Numbered from the stretch's first letter, positions 19,220-29,403 are shown. The stretch is 64,000 nt of DNA from an uncultured Synechococcus sp. (GCA_913049535.1 CAJWYF010000001.1:62001-126000), one strand, 5' to 3'. Numbers and translations: made by a program. The notes: generated by a model from the letters alone, not told the origin.

Positions 19220-21096
19220 CCCATCAGATCACTGCTGCGCTGCTGGAAACCGGCGAGTTCGTTGGGCTCCAGTCCGCCAACGGAGAGCTTGGCCATTTCA
19301 TAGAGGTGACGGCTGAGCTTTTCCGCGAGTTCCTGAGTTGGTGAACTGCCCGCCCCGGTGATCACTGCTCCGGCACTGAGTTTCTGCAGGCCTTCCACTA
19401 GGCGGTGCCGGCGGTTCACCAGCAACACGTGGTGTTCGGGCAGTCCGGGCAGCCGCTGTTCCATCATTGCGCCCATGTCATTCATGCGGCGCATCTGTTC
19501 GGGCAGCAGGATCAGTGCCGCCGGGGCGTTGTCGCCTTTCAATGCCTGCACTTGAACGGTCACCTTGTCATTGGCCAGGGATGTTTTGAACAGATCGCGC
19601 AGGCTTTCGCTGCTGTCCTTGCCTTCTGCATCACTGAGGCCGCTGTCTTGCTCTTGTAGCGATGCATCCAGTTCGGCATCCACCCGCTGGAAGGTCAGTT
19701 CCTCATGGCGATACTCAAGCCAGGGAATGAACTGGGTGTCGATAAACGTATCCGCCAGCAACACCTCTGCACCCTGTCCCTGCCACAGGGCCAGTGCACC
19801 GGCCTGTCCAGCCTCATCGGTGCAATAAAGAATCCGCTTGTCATGGTCTGGGCCCAGGCGCGAGCGGTATCCCGCCAGGGTGGTGAAGCGCTTGCCCCCC
19901 TCAGCCTGCACAGGGTCGGGACTGTCGCCTTCTCCAGCGGCTGCTGTGGTGCCGTACAGGACAAGATCGGCGACCTGGTCGGCGAACTTCTCATCCTCCA
20001 TCGCACCGATCTTGATGAATGGAGCCAACGACTCCCAGATCTCGGCATAGCGCTTGGGCTCGTCGCGGTGGAGCTGCTTGAGACGGTCACCCACTTTCTT
20101 GGCCACAAAGCCACCAATCGAGCGCACACGGCGGTCGGTCTGCAGCGCGGAGCGGCTCACGTTCAACGGGATGTCCGGTGAGTCGATGACACCGCGCAGT
20201 GGCAGCAGGTATTTGGGCACCACCTCCTTGATGGAGTCACTGACAAAGACCTGGTTGCAGTAGAGCTTGATCTCGCCTTTCTCCCAATCGGCGCGACCTG
20301 TTGCTTTGGGGAAATAAAGGATGCCCTGCAGGTTGTAGGGATAGTCGGTGTTGAGGTGCACCCACAGCAGGGGATCGCCCTGGAAGGGGTAGAGGTAGCG
20401 ATAGAGCTCGATGTAGTCCTCATCGCTCATCTCCCTGGGGCTCTTGCGCCAGGGGGCCTCACGCTTGTTGACCGCCTCACCTTCAAGCTGCACCTCCACC
20501 GGCATGAAGTCGCAGTAGGTGCTGATCAAGGTGCGAATGCGTGAGGGCTCGATGTACTCCAGTTCCTCCTCCTGCAGATGCAGGATCACATCGGTGCCGG
20601 GTTCACTGCGCTCAGCCGCCTCGAGGCTGAAGTTCGGTGAACCGTCGCAGCTCCAGCGGACTGCTTGCGCCTCAGGCCTAGCACTCAAGCTCACCAGTTC
20701 CACTTGGCTGGCCACCATGAAGCTGGAGTAAAAGCCAAGCCCGAAGTGGCCGATGATCGCGTCGCCTTCGCTTTTGTACTTTTCAAGGAATTCTTCAGCG
20801 CTGCTGAAGGCCACCTGATTGATGTAGCGCTTGACTTCATCGGCCGTCATGCCGATGCCGTTGTCGCTGATGGTGAGCGTTTTGGCTTCCCGGTCGATGC
20901 GGATGCTGACCAGTCCATCGGGCCCTTCGCTGCAATCGCCTGCCATTGCAGCCATCCGCCGCTTGTTGATGGCATCGGTGCCGTTGCTCACCAGCTCCCT
21001 GAGAAACACCTCATGGCCGCTGTAGACGGCCTTTTTGATGATCGGGAAGATGTTCTCGGTATGGATCTGGATCTGGCCTTGCTCGAGCACCGACAT
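19195..21096 (-). CDS. htpG: Molecular chaperone HtpG (Hsp90)
   Basis: HTENIFPIIKKAVYSGHEVFLRELVSNGTDAI, ISDNGIGMTADEVKRYINQVAFSSAEEF, GHFGLGFYSSFMVA. Confidence 0.97.
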   Translation of the reverse strand: MSVLEQGQIQIHTENIFPIIKKAVYSGHEVFLRELVSNGTDAINKRRMAAMAGDCSEGPDGLVSIRIDREAKTLTISDNGIGMTADEVKRYINQVAFSSAEEFLEKYKSEGDAIIGHFGLGFYSSFMVASQVELVSLSARPEAQAVRWSCDGSPNFSLEAAERSEPGTDVILHLQEEELEYIEPSRIRTLISTYCDFMPVEVQLEGEAVNKREAPWRKSPREMSDEDYIELYRYLYPFQGDPLLWVHLNTDYPYNLQGILYFPKATGRADWEKGEIKLYCNQVFVSDSIKEVVPKYLLPLRGVIDSPDIPLNVSRSALQTDRRVRSIGGFVAKKVGDRLKQLHRDEPKRYAEIWESLAPFIKIGAMEDEKFADQVADLVLYGTTAAAGEGDSPDPVQAEGGKRFTTLAGYRSRLGPDHDKRILYCTDEAGQAGALALWQGQGAEVLLADTFIDTQFIPWLEYRHEELTFQRVDAELDASLQEQDSGLSDAEGKDSSESLRDLFKTSLANDKVTVQVQALKGDNAPAALILLPEQMRRMNDMGAMMEQRLPGLPEHHVLLVNRRHRLVEGLQKLSAGAVITGAGSSPTQELAEKLSRHLYEMAKLSVGGLEPNELAGFQQRSSDLMGQLMERGL

Positions 21097-21187
21097 GAGC
21101 TGCTTGTTCGCTGACCACCGACCTTAGGAACGGCCCCCTGATGGACTCAATGGCCTTGATGGCGGGAAGCCCGAACTGCTGCAGCGC

Positions 21188-21412
21188 TCAGTTGGTGGTC
21201 TGCAGATCAGGTCGCTCCTCCGGAATGATCGCGCCTTCGACAGGACAGACCTGCAGGCAGATCCCGCAATCGATACAGGTCTGAAAATCAATCCAGTAGA
21301 AGCCTGTTCCTTTGCTGTTAGCGCCCTGTCCAGGATGGATGCAAGCCACGGGACAGGCATCAACGCAGTCGGCGATGCCTTCGCACACATTGGTGACGAT
21401 GGTGTGAGCCAC
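21188..21412 (-). CDS. Bacterial-type (two-cluster) Fe-S ferredoxin
   Basis: VCEGIADCVDACPVACIHP and CIDCGICLQVCPVEGAI cluster motifs. Confidence 0.9.
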   Translation of the reverse strand: MAHTIVTNVCEGIADCVDACPVACIHPGQGANSKGTGFYWIDFQTCIDCGICLQVCPVEGAIIPEERPDLQTTN

Positions 21413-21445
21413 AGGAACAACTGCGATGTGAACCGATCTTAAAGA

Positions 21446-22624
21446 TCAGCCCAGCCAGACCAGCTCTCCTCCCCGAAGGGCGGCGATCTGTTCGGCCTCC
21501 TTGGCGCTGCTGCAGCATTCTGGCCAGAGCTCAGCCCTCTGTCCCTGGCGGTGCAGCTCCTGCACCCGGTCGAGAGCCGCCTGAAGTTGATTGCTGCGGC
21601 CATAGGCCACCAGCTGAACGGAGGCGCCACCGCTGTCTGGAACGCCATTGCCGCTTTGAAGCAGCTGGCGCAGGGACTCCACGGCAAAGCTGAAGCCAAC
21701 GCCAGAGGCTTCATCATCTCCAGGGGCAAAACGCCGTACCAATCGGTCGTATCGCCCACCACTGGCCACGGCCATCGGAGCGTGCTCTCCCTGACAGACC
21801 AGCTTGAGCATCACCCCGTCATACAGGGCGAAGTCAGGGTGGAACGTGGGGTCAAGCTGCAGACGGATGCCCTGCCGATCGGCCTGCTGCTGAATGGTGC
21901 TGACCAGTTGTGACAGCTCCAGCAACAGCGTTGAGGCGCCAACCATCCGTTCGATCTCAGCCAGCACGCTGCTGGGTTCGCCGCGGAGATCCAGCAGAGA
22001 CCGGTAACGCTCCTTCAGATCAGCACCGATCTCCATTGCTTCGAGGCTGACCCGATCAAGGCTGCACATCACCCGCCGCAACTCCTGATGTTGGCCCTGC
22101 GGCGCACGCTCCAGCACCAGGTCGAGCAGGCCGTGGTGACCGATCAGCAGGGTGGGTTCCTGCTCACGGCTGAAGGGGAGGGCTGCAGCGGCATCCAGCA
22201 GCAGGCGCAACAGTTCGCCGTCTCCAGCAACACCGGCAGCGCCCATGAGTTCGACGCCACTCTGCAGTTCCTCTTCAATGCGGATGCCTTGATCCTCGAT
22301 GCGTTGCGCTTTGAAGGTGGATCCGCGGTAGTGAAGTCTCAGCGGCCGGTGCATGGCGGCCAGGCGCGTGCAGGCGGCCCGGGCAATGCTGGCTGTCATT
22401 TCCGGTCTCAGGCCTAGCGCTTCATCGGCCACGACCTGAAGCACCTGGCTGGCTTCAATCGCGCCACCGGCCTCGAGGGTGTCGAGCCGTTCGAGGCTCG
22501 GTGGTGTGACCTCCTCGTAGCCCCAGCGGCTGTAGATCGCTGCCAGCTGTTCGCAGATCCAGCGATTAACTCCAACATCACGGGGAAGCAGGTCCTGGGC
22601 ACCACTGGCGGGCTGAAGGGCCAT
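21446..22624 (-). CDS. hisZ: ATP phosphoribosyltransferase regulatory subunit
   Basis: HisRS-like: GVNRWICEQLAAIYSRWGYEEVTPPSLERLDTLEAG; RPEMTASIARAACTRLA. Confidence 0.88.
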   Translation of the reverse strand: MALQPASGAQDLLPRDVGVNRWICEQLAAIYSRWGYEEVTPPSLERLDTLEAGGAIEASQVLQVVADEALGLRPEMTASIARAACTRLAAMHRPLRLHYRGSTFKAQRIEDQGIRIEEELQSGVELMGAAGVAGDGELLRLLLDAAAALPFSREQEPTLLIGHHGLLDLVLERAPQGQHQELRRVMCSLDRVSLEAMEIGADLKERYRSLLDLRGEPSSVLAEIERMVGASTLLLELSQLVSTIQQQADRQGIRLQLDPTFHPDFALYDGVMLKLVCQGEHAPMAVASGGRYDRLVRRFAPGDDEASGVGFSFAVESLRQLLQSGNGVPDSGGASVQLVAYGRSNQLQAALDRVQELHRQGQRAELWPECCSSAKEAEQIAALRGGELVWLG

Positions 22625-22670
22625 CGGATTGCTGAAGCTGCGGCCAGATCCTATGGACCGGCGTGGCGCC

Positions 22671-23513
22671 CTAAGGCGAGGGCGGTGTGATCCGAGCGTT
22701 GTAGAGCTCAGGTGGCAATGGTTGGCATTGCGCTAATCCCTCCATCAACGGTTGCTGCAGCGCCTGGGGGCAGGCCAGAACCCGACCGTTGCTCAGATCA
22801 AGCGCTTGGCCGTCGTAATCGCTCACCACGCCACCGGCACCTTCCACCAGGGCGACACCGGCTGCCAGATCCCACGGTTGCAGGCCCCGCTCCCAGTAAC
22901 CATCGAGGCTGCCTGAGGCAACAAAAGCCAGATCCAGAGCTGCGGCTCCACCTCGGCGCACGCCATGGGTGAGATGGGAGAAGTGGCAGAACTCGGTGTA
23001 GTTGTTGTCGATCACCTCACGGCGGTCGTAGGCAAAACCGGTGACTAGCAAGGCATCCATCAAGCGGTTGCAGCTGGAAACCTGCAGGGCTTGCCCATTG
23101 CAGAAGGCCCCCAAGCCATGCCCGCCGCGGTAATGCTGCTGGACACCAGGGGCGACCACAGAGCCCAGGCGGGGCTTGCCTTGATGCAGCAGACCCACCG
23201 AGCAGGCGAAAAGCGGAAACCCATGGGCGTAGTTGGTGGTTCCATCGAGTGGATCGACGCACCACTGCAGCTCAGCACTGCTGCCCTTGGAGAGGCCGCT
23301 CTCCTCGGCCAGGACACCAATCTCCGGCGTGCGTTCAGCCAGCACCTTGAGCACGGCGGCCTCGGCAGCAAGGTCGGCTTCGGTGACCAGATCGCCGGGG
23401 CGTCCTTTGCTGCGGATCTGGTTGAGGGAGCGCCAGTGTTTCGAGAGGACCTGTCCGCCGGCGTCCGCCGCCTCGCTTGCCACGTCAAGCAGCTGCTGCC
23501 AATCCATGCTCAC
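22671..23513 (-). CDS. Inositol monophosphatase family protein
   Basis: VDPLDGTTNYAHGFPLFACSVG, EESG, and C-terminal WDLAAGVALVEGAGG. Confidence 0.92.
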   Translation of the reverse strand: MSMDWQQLLDVASEAADAGGQVLSKHWRSLNQIRSKGRPGDLVTEADLAAEAAVLKVLAERTPEIGVLAEESGLSKGSSAELQWCVDPLDGTTNYAHGFPLFACSVGLLHQGKPRLGSVVAPGVQQHYRGGHGLGAFCNGQALQVSSCNRLMDALLVTGFAYDRREVIDNNYTEFCHFSHLTHGVRRGGAAALDLAFVASGSLDGYWERGLQPWDLAAGVALVEGAGGVVSDYDGQALDLSNGRVLACPQALQQPLMEGLAQCQPLPPELYNARITPPSP

Positions 23514-23878
23514 TCCTCTTCCATTGGGATGGCGCGCCGCACGCGGCCTTTGCCAAAGGCATTGCCGAACTGCAGCATGTACACCTCATCCTCGTCTTGG
23601 GTTTCGACGGTCAACGGCCCCTGCACGGTCGCCACACACAGCAGGCCGTAGCCCTGGCGGCGCAGGTCATGGGAGAGGCCCAGGGCCTCGCGTTGATCCA
23701 GTTCTCCGCTCAGCACGCGAACAGCACAGGTGGTGCAGCAGCCGTTTCGGCAACTGAAGGGAAGCGGTTGTCCAGCCGCTTCAAATCCTTCGAGCACGTA
23801 ACGGCCTTCTTCGATTTCGGCTTGAAGCACCGTGCCGTGCTGCCGGTCATGGACAGTGACCGTGTGGCTCACGCTCAT
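23510..23878 (-). CDS. 2Fe-2S plant-type ferredoxin
   Basis: PFSCRNGCCTTCAVRVLSG...LLCVATVQGP CX4CX2C...C motif; overlaps the IMPase start. Confidence 0.88.
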   Translation of the reverse strand: MSVSHTVTVHDRQHGTVLQAEIEEGRYVLEGFEAAGQPLPFSCRNGCCTTCAVRVLSGELDQREALGLSHDLRRQGYGLLCVATVQGPLTVETQDEDEVYMLQFGNAFGKGRVRRAIPMEEE

Positions 23879-23933
23879 AGATGGGGGCGAAGTTGACTGC
23901 TAGGTTGCCAGCTGCACAGCGGGGCTGTGCCGG

Positions 23934-24020
23934 GGAGAGGTGGCCGAGTGGTCGAAGGCGCAGCACTGGAAATGCTGTATAGGGGCAACTCTATCGAGGG
24001 TTCGAATCCCTCCCTCTCCG
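23934..24020 (+). tRNA. tRNA-Ser (GGA anticodon)
   Basis: GGAGAGG acceptor arm pairs with CCTCTCC; anticodon loop CTGGAAA; variable-arm region; T-arm GAGGGTTCGAATCCCTC. Confidence 0.95.
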
Positions 24021-24096
24021 TTCTCTTCTGTAGACGGATCAACTTTTTTTTATTGGTTGCTCTGCCTTAAAGCGACCAAAACGAATCCTGGCGACG

Positions 24097-25170
24097 ATGA
24101 ACGGGACGGTATTCCGTGTCATGGTTCCCCTTCGGTCGACGTCTTTGACGCTGCTGCTTGCGATCGGCGTCGCGGCTTCTCCCTTTGCCCATCAAGCCCT
24201 CAGAGCTCAGAGCAACGGAACAATCAGCATCAGTGGCTCGAGCACCGTTGGCCCGATCACCACTCTGGCTGTCGAGGGGTTCAAGGCCACAACGTCGGGC
24301 AAGGGTGCGACGTTCAGCCCCGTTCTTGAGAATGGCTCCACCGGTGGATTCCGGCAGTTCTGTGCCGGTCAGACAGCCATCAGCAACGCCTCACGTCCCA
24401 TCAGTGCCGAGGAGTTGAAGACCTGCGCGGCCAACGGAGTCAGTTTCTATGAGCTGCCTGTGGCCTTTGATGCCATCACCGTGGTGGTGAACCGCAAGAA
24501 CACCTGGGCCAAGAGCATCTCCCTGCCAGAGCTCAAACGGCTTTGGTCCGAGCAGGCCCAAGGCAAGGTCAAGCGTTGGAACCAAGTGAGCCTTGACTGG
24601 CCCAACAAGCCCATCGCTTTGTTCGGACCAGGTCAGGACTCAGGCACGTTTGACACCTTTAACAAAGCGGTGAACGGCAACAAGCGCAATTCCCGCACGG
24701 ACTACACCAGCAGCGAAAATGACAATGTGCTGGTGCGTGGCGTTGCGGGCAATGCCAATGCTCTTGGCTACTTCGGTTTTGCCTACTTCAATGCCAACCG
24801 GGACAAGCTGCGCGCCTTGGCGATCAAAGGTCCAAAAGGCACGGTGAAGCCCTCGGTCCAAACTGTTCAGAACGGCAGTTATCTGCCCCTTTCTCGCCCG
24901 ATCTTCATTTACGTCAGCCAGAACCAGCTCAAGGCCAACCCCAGCCTGCGTGCCTTTGTGAGCTATTACCTCAAGAACGCCACTGATCTGGTCGAGAAGG
25001 AAGGCTCGATCCCGTTGACCACAGCGCAATACAGGATTGTGGAAGGCAAGATGCTCAAGCAGATCACAGGCAGCGCTTTTGCCGGTCAGATCCCTGTTGG
25101 CCTCACGTTGAGCGAATTGCTCAACCGCAACATCGATCAACAGACCAAACGGCCTGAATATCACCAGTGA
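24097..25170 (+). CDS. sphX: PstS/SphX-type phosphate-binding protein
   Basis: Signal peptide; ISGSSTVGPITTLAVEGFK...STGGFRQFCAGQTAISNASRPI; SphX-type substrate-binding protein apart from the pstSCAB set. Confidence 0.82.
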   Translation: MNGTVFRVMVPLRSTSLTLLLAIGVAASPFAHQALRAQSNGTISISGSSTVGPITTLAVEGFKATTSGKGATFSPVLENGSTGGFRQFCAGQTAISNASRPISAEELKTCAANGVSFYELPVAFDAITVVVNRKNTWAKSISLPELKRLWSEQAQGKVKRWNQVSLDWPNKPIALFGPGQDSGTFDTFNKAVNGNKRNSRTDYTSSENDNVLVRGVAGNANALGYFGFAYFNANRDKLRALAIKGPKGTVKPSVQTVQNGSYLPLSRPIFIYVSQNQLKANPSLRAFVSYYLKNATDLVEKEGSIPLTTAQYRIVEGKMLKQITGSAFAGQIPVGLTLSELLNRNIDQQTKRPEYHQ

Positions 25171-25220
25171 TGCGGTGTTGTTGGGTGCAGTGCTAAGGCC
25201 TAACAGCTGCACCCGCAGCC

Positions 25221-25265
25221 ATCAGTAAGCCCCCGCGCCAGTGCGCGGCGTGGGGGCTTACTGAT
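25221..25265. terminator. Bidirectional terminator-like hairpin between sphX and pstB
   Basis: ATCAGTAAGCCCCCGCGC ... GCGTGGGGGCTTACTGAT, 18-bp stem with one mismatch (G-U), between convergent genes. Confidence 0.75.
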
Positions 25266-26080
25266 CAACCAAAACGCCCGCTGACGTATTCCTGGGTTGC
25301 TTCCTGTTTGGGGTTGTTGAAGATGTTTGCGGTTTCATCAAATTCGACCAGATAGCCGACCTTGCCTGAGCCACCCTCAACGGCGACAGCGTTGTAGAAG
25401 GCGGTCATGTCAGAAACACGCACCGCCTGCTGCATGTTGTGGGTCACGATCACAATGGTGAACTCCTTCTTGAGCTCGTGCATCGTCTCTTCCACTTTCA
25501 GCGTCGAAATCGGATCGAGGGCTGAGCAGGGCTCATCCATCAAGATCAGGTCAGGCTGGGTGGCGATGGTTCGGGCAATGCAGAGACGCTGCTGCTGACC
25601 GCCAGAGAGCGAGTATCCGCTCTGGTTGAGCTTGTCTTTGCACTCATCCCAGACGGCGGCGCGACGCAGGGAGCTTTCCACAAGCTCATCCATGTTGCCG
25701 GTGTAGCCATTGATGCGAGCACCGAACGCGATGTTCTCGTAGATGCTCTTGGGGAAAGGATTCGGCCGTTGGAACACCATGCCGATGCGGCGGCGCACTT
25801 CCACAGGGTCGACGTTGGGGGCATAGAGGTCCTGGCCCTCGTAAATGACCCGGCCCTTGAGGCTGCAGCTGGGGATGAGGTCGTTCATCCGGTTGAAGCA
25901 GCGCAGCACCGTGCTCTTGCCACAGCCCGATGGTCCGATGAAGGCCGTCACCTTGCCGCGAGGGACCTCAAGGAAGACATTTTTGACGGCCTCAAATGAC
26001 CCGTAGCTGATCGTCACATCGTCACAGGTGAGCGCCACCTGTTCATCAGGCACGTCAGCGATGTGGCTGGAGAACGTCAT
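25265..26080 (-). CDS. pstB: Phosphate ABC transporter ATP-binding protein
   Basis: [53 protein letters not shown]. Confidence 0.97.
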   Translation of the reverse strand: MTFSSHIADVPDEQVALTCDDVTISYGSFEAVKNVFLEVPRGKVTAFIGPSGCGKSTVLRCFNRMNDLIPSCSLKGRVIYEGQDLYAPNVDPVEVRRRIGMVFQRPNPFPKSIYENIAFGARINGYTGNMDELVESSLRRAAVWDECKDKLNQSGYSLSGGQQQRLCIARTIATQPDLILMDEPCSALDPISTLKVEETMHELKKEFTIVIVTHNMQQAVRVSDMTAFYNAVAVEGGSGKVGYLVEFDETANIFNNPKQEATQEYVSGRFG

Positions 26081-26127
26081 GGGGTGAGAAGCAGAGGTTG
26101 CTCTAAAGAAAGTTTGACAGTGGGGGC

Positions 26128-27018
26128 TTAACGCTGGGCAAAGCTGGAGATCCAGCGAGCCAGCAGATTCATCGTCAAAATCATGACCACCAACACGAAC
26201 GATGCAGCCCAGGCCAACTGGACCTGAGCTTCATAGGGCATGATCGCGTAGTTGAAGATCATCACTGACATCGTTGCCATGGGCTCAAGCAGTCCATCCG
26301 GCCAGTACGGCGAGAAGAACGCCGTGAAGATCAACGGTGCCGTCTCGCCAGCAGAGCGCGCGATGCCGAGCACCACGCCGGTGGCGATCGGCGCGATGGC
26401 TGAGGGCACAACCACCTTGGCGGTGGTAACGAATTTGGAGGCTCCCACACCCAGAGCACCCCAGCGCAGCTCCTGGGGCACCAGCTTGAGGCCCTCGTCG
26501 GTGGTCTTGATGATGGTGGGCAGCATCAGCACCGCCAGGGCCAGACCACCGGCAACAGCGGAGAAGGTGCTGCCAAACAGGATCCGGCTGGAGACGATCA
26601 AGCCGTAGATGAACACACCAGCAATGATCGATGGCACACCAGCGAGAACGTTGGTGCCAAAGCGAATGAATTCAGAGAAGCGGTTGTTGCCGCCATATTC
26701 CGACAGGTAGATGCCACCACCAACACCAATGGGGATGGCGAACAGGCAGGAGAGGCCGGTGACGATGAAAGTACCGACAAACGCGTTGCCGATGCCTCCA
26801 CCCATGTCCTGACCGGGAACGGGGGGTAATTCAAAGAACATCGCCGGCCTGAGGAAGGCGAAGCCTTTGAACAGCACATAAGCAATCACAGCGATCAATG
26901 GAATGATCGCGATCACCGCAAAGAGACAGGCAATCGATGTCAGCAGACGATTGCCCTGGTTGCGGAGGAGCCCCGGCTTGAAGAGAAGATCCGGGTTGTT
27001 GACACTGGAGGAGGTCAT
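26128..27018 (-). CDS. pstA: Phosphate ABC transporter permease PstA
   Basis: PstA permease following pst[31 protein letters not shown]. Confidence 0.92.
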   Translation of the reverse strand: MTSSSVNNPDLLFKPGLLRNQGNRLLTSIACLFAVIAIIPLIAVIAYVLFKGFAFLRPAMFFELPPVPGQDMGGGIGNAFVGTFIVTGLSCLFAIPIGVGGGIYLSEYGGNNRFSEFIRFGTNVLAGVPSIIAGVFIYGLIVSSRILFGSTFSAVAGGLALAVLMLPTIIKTTDEGLKLVPQELRWGALGVGASKFVTTAKVVVPSAIAPIATGVVLGIARSAGETAPLIFTAFFSPYWPDGLLEPMATMSVMIFNYAIMPYEAQVQLAWAASFVLVVMILTMNLLARWISSFAQR

Positions 27019-27022
27019 GGGA

Positions 27023-27997
27023 TCAGTCGTACTTGAGGGCGAGTCGCTTGACAATCCACTGGGCCAATACATTTACAAAGAATGTGATGATCATCAGCAC
27101 AAAGGCGGCATACATCAGCGCTGACATTTGAAGATCGCCAGCCTCGCCAAACTGGTTGGCAATCAGTGATGCGATTGTGTTGCCTGGTGCAAACCAGGAG
27201 ATATTGAACGTTGTCTGGTTGCCGATGATCATGGTGACGGCCATGGTTTCACCCATGGCCCGGCCGAGCGCCAACATGATGCCGCCGATGATCCCTGAGA
27301 TTGCCGCTGGGATCATCACTTTCATGATGGCTGTCCAGCGGGTGGCGCCAACGCCGTAGGCCGCCTGGCGCAGATCGCCTGGGACCTGGTTGAGCGAATC
27401 GCGGCTGATGGCGGTGATGATCGGCAGCAGCATGACCGTCAGGATCAGCACGGCAGGCATGACACCTGGTCCTGAGGGGTTCGTGCTGAAAAACGGGATC
27501 CAGCCCAGCACGTTGTGGATGAATTGCAGGACCGGCCGAATGAACGGCTCCAGCACGAAAATCGCCCAGAGTCCAAGCACGACGGAGGGGATGGCGGCCA
27601 GGAGCTCCACCATGTTGGAGATCACGCTCCGAACCCTGGCGCCGATGAAATCCTCTGTCAGGAAAATGGCGGTTCCGACCCCAAGGGGCACGGCAAACAC
27701 CAGCGCCAACAATGACGTCAGCAACGTGCCGTAGATCGCAGTGAAGGCGCCGTAGACGTCACGAACTGGATCCCAGGTGGAACTGAAAACGAAGTTGATC
27801 CCAAAGGCTTGCATGGCCTGCCAGGCCTGGCCACCAACGACCAGAAAAATGCCAAGCAGGATGAGTGCCACCATGAGCGCCAGAATCATCACCAGATTCC
27901 GGAATCCCGTGTCAACCAGCTTGTCGCTGGGCGGACGGTGGCGAAGTTTGTAAAGGCTGTCCGTGCCGGAGGCCGCCATGGGCTGAGTCGCAGGCAT
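27023..27997 (-). CDS. pstC: Phosphate ABC transporter permease PstC
   Basis: WDPVRDVYGAFTAIYGTLLTSLLALVFAVPLGVGTAIFL; LALGRAMGETMAVTMIIGN. Confidence 0.94.
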   Translation of the reverse strand: MPATQPMAASGTDSLYKLRHRPPSDKLVDTGFRNLVMILALMVALILLGIFLVVGGQAWQAMQAFGINFVFSSTWDPVRDVYGAFTAIYGTLLTSLLALVFAVPLGVGTAIFLTEDFIGARVRSVISNMVELLAAIPSVVLGLWAIFVLEPFIRPVLQFIHNVLGWIPFFSTNPSGPGVMPAVLILTVMLLPIITAISRDSLNQVPGDLRQAAYGVGATRWTAIMKVMIPAAISGIIGGIMLALGRAMGETMAVTMIIGNQTTFNISWFAPGNTIASLIANQFGEAGDLQMSALMYAAFVLMIITFFVNVLAQWIVKRLALKYD

Positions 27998-28046
27998 TTG
28001 GAGATTAGGTCGGTCTGCTTACGGGACCGTTAACAGCAACAGTCAA

Positions 28047-28079
28047 TAAAAAAGGGGGAGGAGATTGCTCTCCTCCCCC
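28047..28079 (-). terminator. Rho-independent terminator downstream of pstS, ahead of pstC
   Basis: Minus strand GGGGGAGGAG-loop-CTCCTCCCCC (perfect 10 bp), followed by a T run (A run at 28047-28053 on plus). Confidence 0.88.
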
Positions 28080-28113
28080 AGGGTTATGAGTCCTCGTTTG
28101 AGGAATCAATGAA

Positions 28114-29097
28114 TCACTGAATCTGCTGAACAGCAGCCAGGGACTTGCGGCGGATGCCGGAGGGCAGGGGCACATAGCCGAGGCTGGGGGCCTGGCTCTG
28201 AGCCTTGTTGCTCAGCATGTAGGCGAAGGTCTTCTTCAGCGCAGGGGTGTTGTCACCGTTCTCGGTGGCGTAGGCCAGAACCCAGGTCAGGGTGCTGATG
28301 GGGTAGGCGTTAGCGCCCTTGGGGTTGGTGTCGGTGCCAGCCAGGTTCTCGTCGAGGACGATGCCAGCCAGACCGGCGGAACCGTTCTTGGAGGTGGGCT
28401 TGACGAAGTTGCCATCAGCGTTCTGGATGGCAGCGGCCTTGATGGCGCCCTTCACGTAAGCCTGGTTCACATAACCCAGACCACCAGGGGTGTTCTTGAT
28501 CACGCCGGCAACGCCGCTGTTGCCCTTGCCGCCGGAACCGGTGGGCCAGTTCACAGACTTGCCAACGCCGATGTCATCCTTGAAGGCGCCGCTCCAAGCA
28601 GCGACAGCGTTGGTGAAAGCGAAGGTGGTGCCGGAACCGTCAGAGCGGTAGGCCACGGTGATGGGGCCAGCAGCGCAACCGACTTGGCTGTAATCGGTGA
28701 TCTTGCCGAGGAAGATCTCAGCAACCTGCTTCTGGGTGAGCTTGAGGTTGCAACCGGGCTTGTTGTAGCCAACGGCGATGGTGCCGCCGGTCATGGGGAT
28801 CTGGATCACGCCACGCTTGATCTTGGCGCGCTTCTTGTCGCTCAGGGGCTTGTCGGAAGCACCAAAGTCAGAGGTGCCTGCGATCATCTGGCGAACGCCA
28901 GCACCGGAACCCACGGCCTGATAGTTGACCTTGGGGCCACCGGAAGCAGCCAGTTCCTGGAACCACTTCTGGTACAGGGGAGCGGGGAAGGAAGCACCAG
29001 CGCCGTTGAGGGACTGCTGGGCCAGAGCGGGAGCGATTGCGGCAGCGCTCAGAGCAACGAGGGAGCTCAGAGCGATGGCCTTCTTGGCGACGGGCAT
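28114..29097 (-). CDS. pstS: Phosphate ABC transporter substrate-binding protein PstS
   Basis: Signal peptide; LNGAGASFPAPLYQKWFQEL, GSGAGVRQMIAGTSDFGASDKPLS. Confidence 0.96.
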   Translation of the reverse strand: MPVAKKAIALSSLVALSAAAIAPALAQQSLNGAGASFPAPLYQKWFQELAASGGPKVNYQAVGSGAGVRQMIAGTSDFGASDKPLSDKKRAKIKRGVIQIPMTGGTIAVGYNKPGCNLKLTQKQVAEIFLGKITDYSQVGCAAGPITVAYRSDGSGTTFAFTNAVAAWSGAFKDDIGVGKSVNWPTGSGGKGNSGVAGVIKNTPGGLGYVNQAYVKGAIKAAAIQNADGNFVKPTSKNGSAGLAGIVLDENLAGTDTNPKGANAYPISTLTWVLAYATENGDNTPALKKTFAYMLSNKAQSQAPSLGYVPLPSGIRRKSLAAVQQIQ

Positions 29098-29139
29098 GGG
29101 AGCCAGACGAGACGTCAGATCCTTGATACGGCTGAGTTG

Positions 29140-29283
29140 TTAAGAACTCATTGTCTCGTCCGTATCGATTCCTACGGAAACCCCCAAAAACAACGGATCC
29201 ATGTGCAAGAAGTCTTCTGGCCTCGGCGGCACAGGGGGCGGAGGACCGATGTCACCCTGACGCGAAGGGGCTGATTCCTTCAT
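29140..29283 (-). CDS. Candidate small proline-rich protein (47 aa)
   Basis: In-frame ATG to stop; MKESAPSRQGDIGPPPPVPPRPEDFLHMDPLFLGVSVGIDTDETMSS; lies in the otherwise noncoding pstS/dnaK divergent gap. Confidence 0.4.
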   Translation of the reverse strand: MKESAPSRQGDIGPPPPVPPRPEDFLHMDPLFLGVSVGIDTDETMSS

Positions 29284-29403
29284 CGAAACCGCAGCAGCGA
29301 GAGCGGTTTGTTGGAGCGACTCGGGCCGGGGAACATCGCCGAGATGGCCAGCCTTGGAACTCTGCGGCCAGGACCGGTAGCGTGAGCGGAATTGCTTGCG
29401 GTC

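Noticed and set aside
29098-29200. Possible Pho box upstream of pstS (CTTAACAA on minus strand)
   Set aside because: Only one weak half-site was visible; the expected tandem repeats were not found by eye, so it is not reported as a regulatory site.
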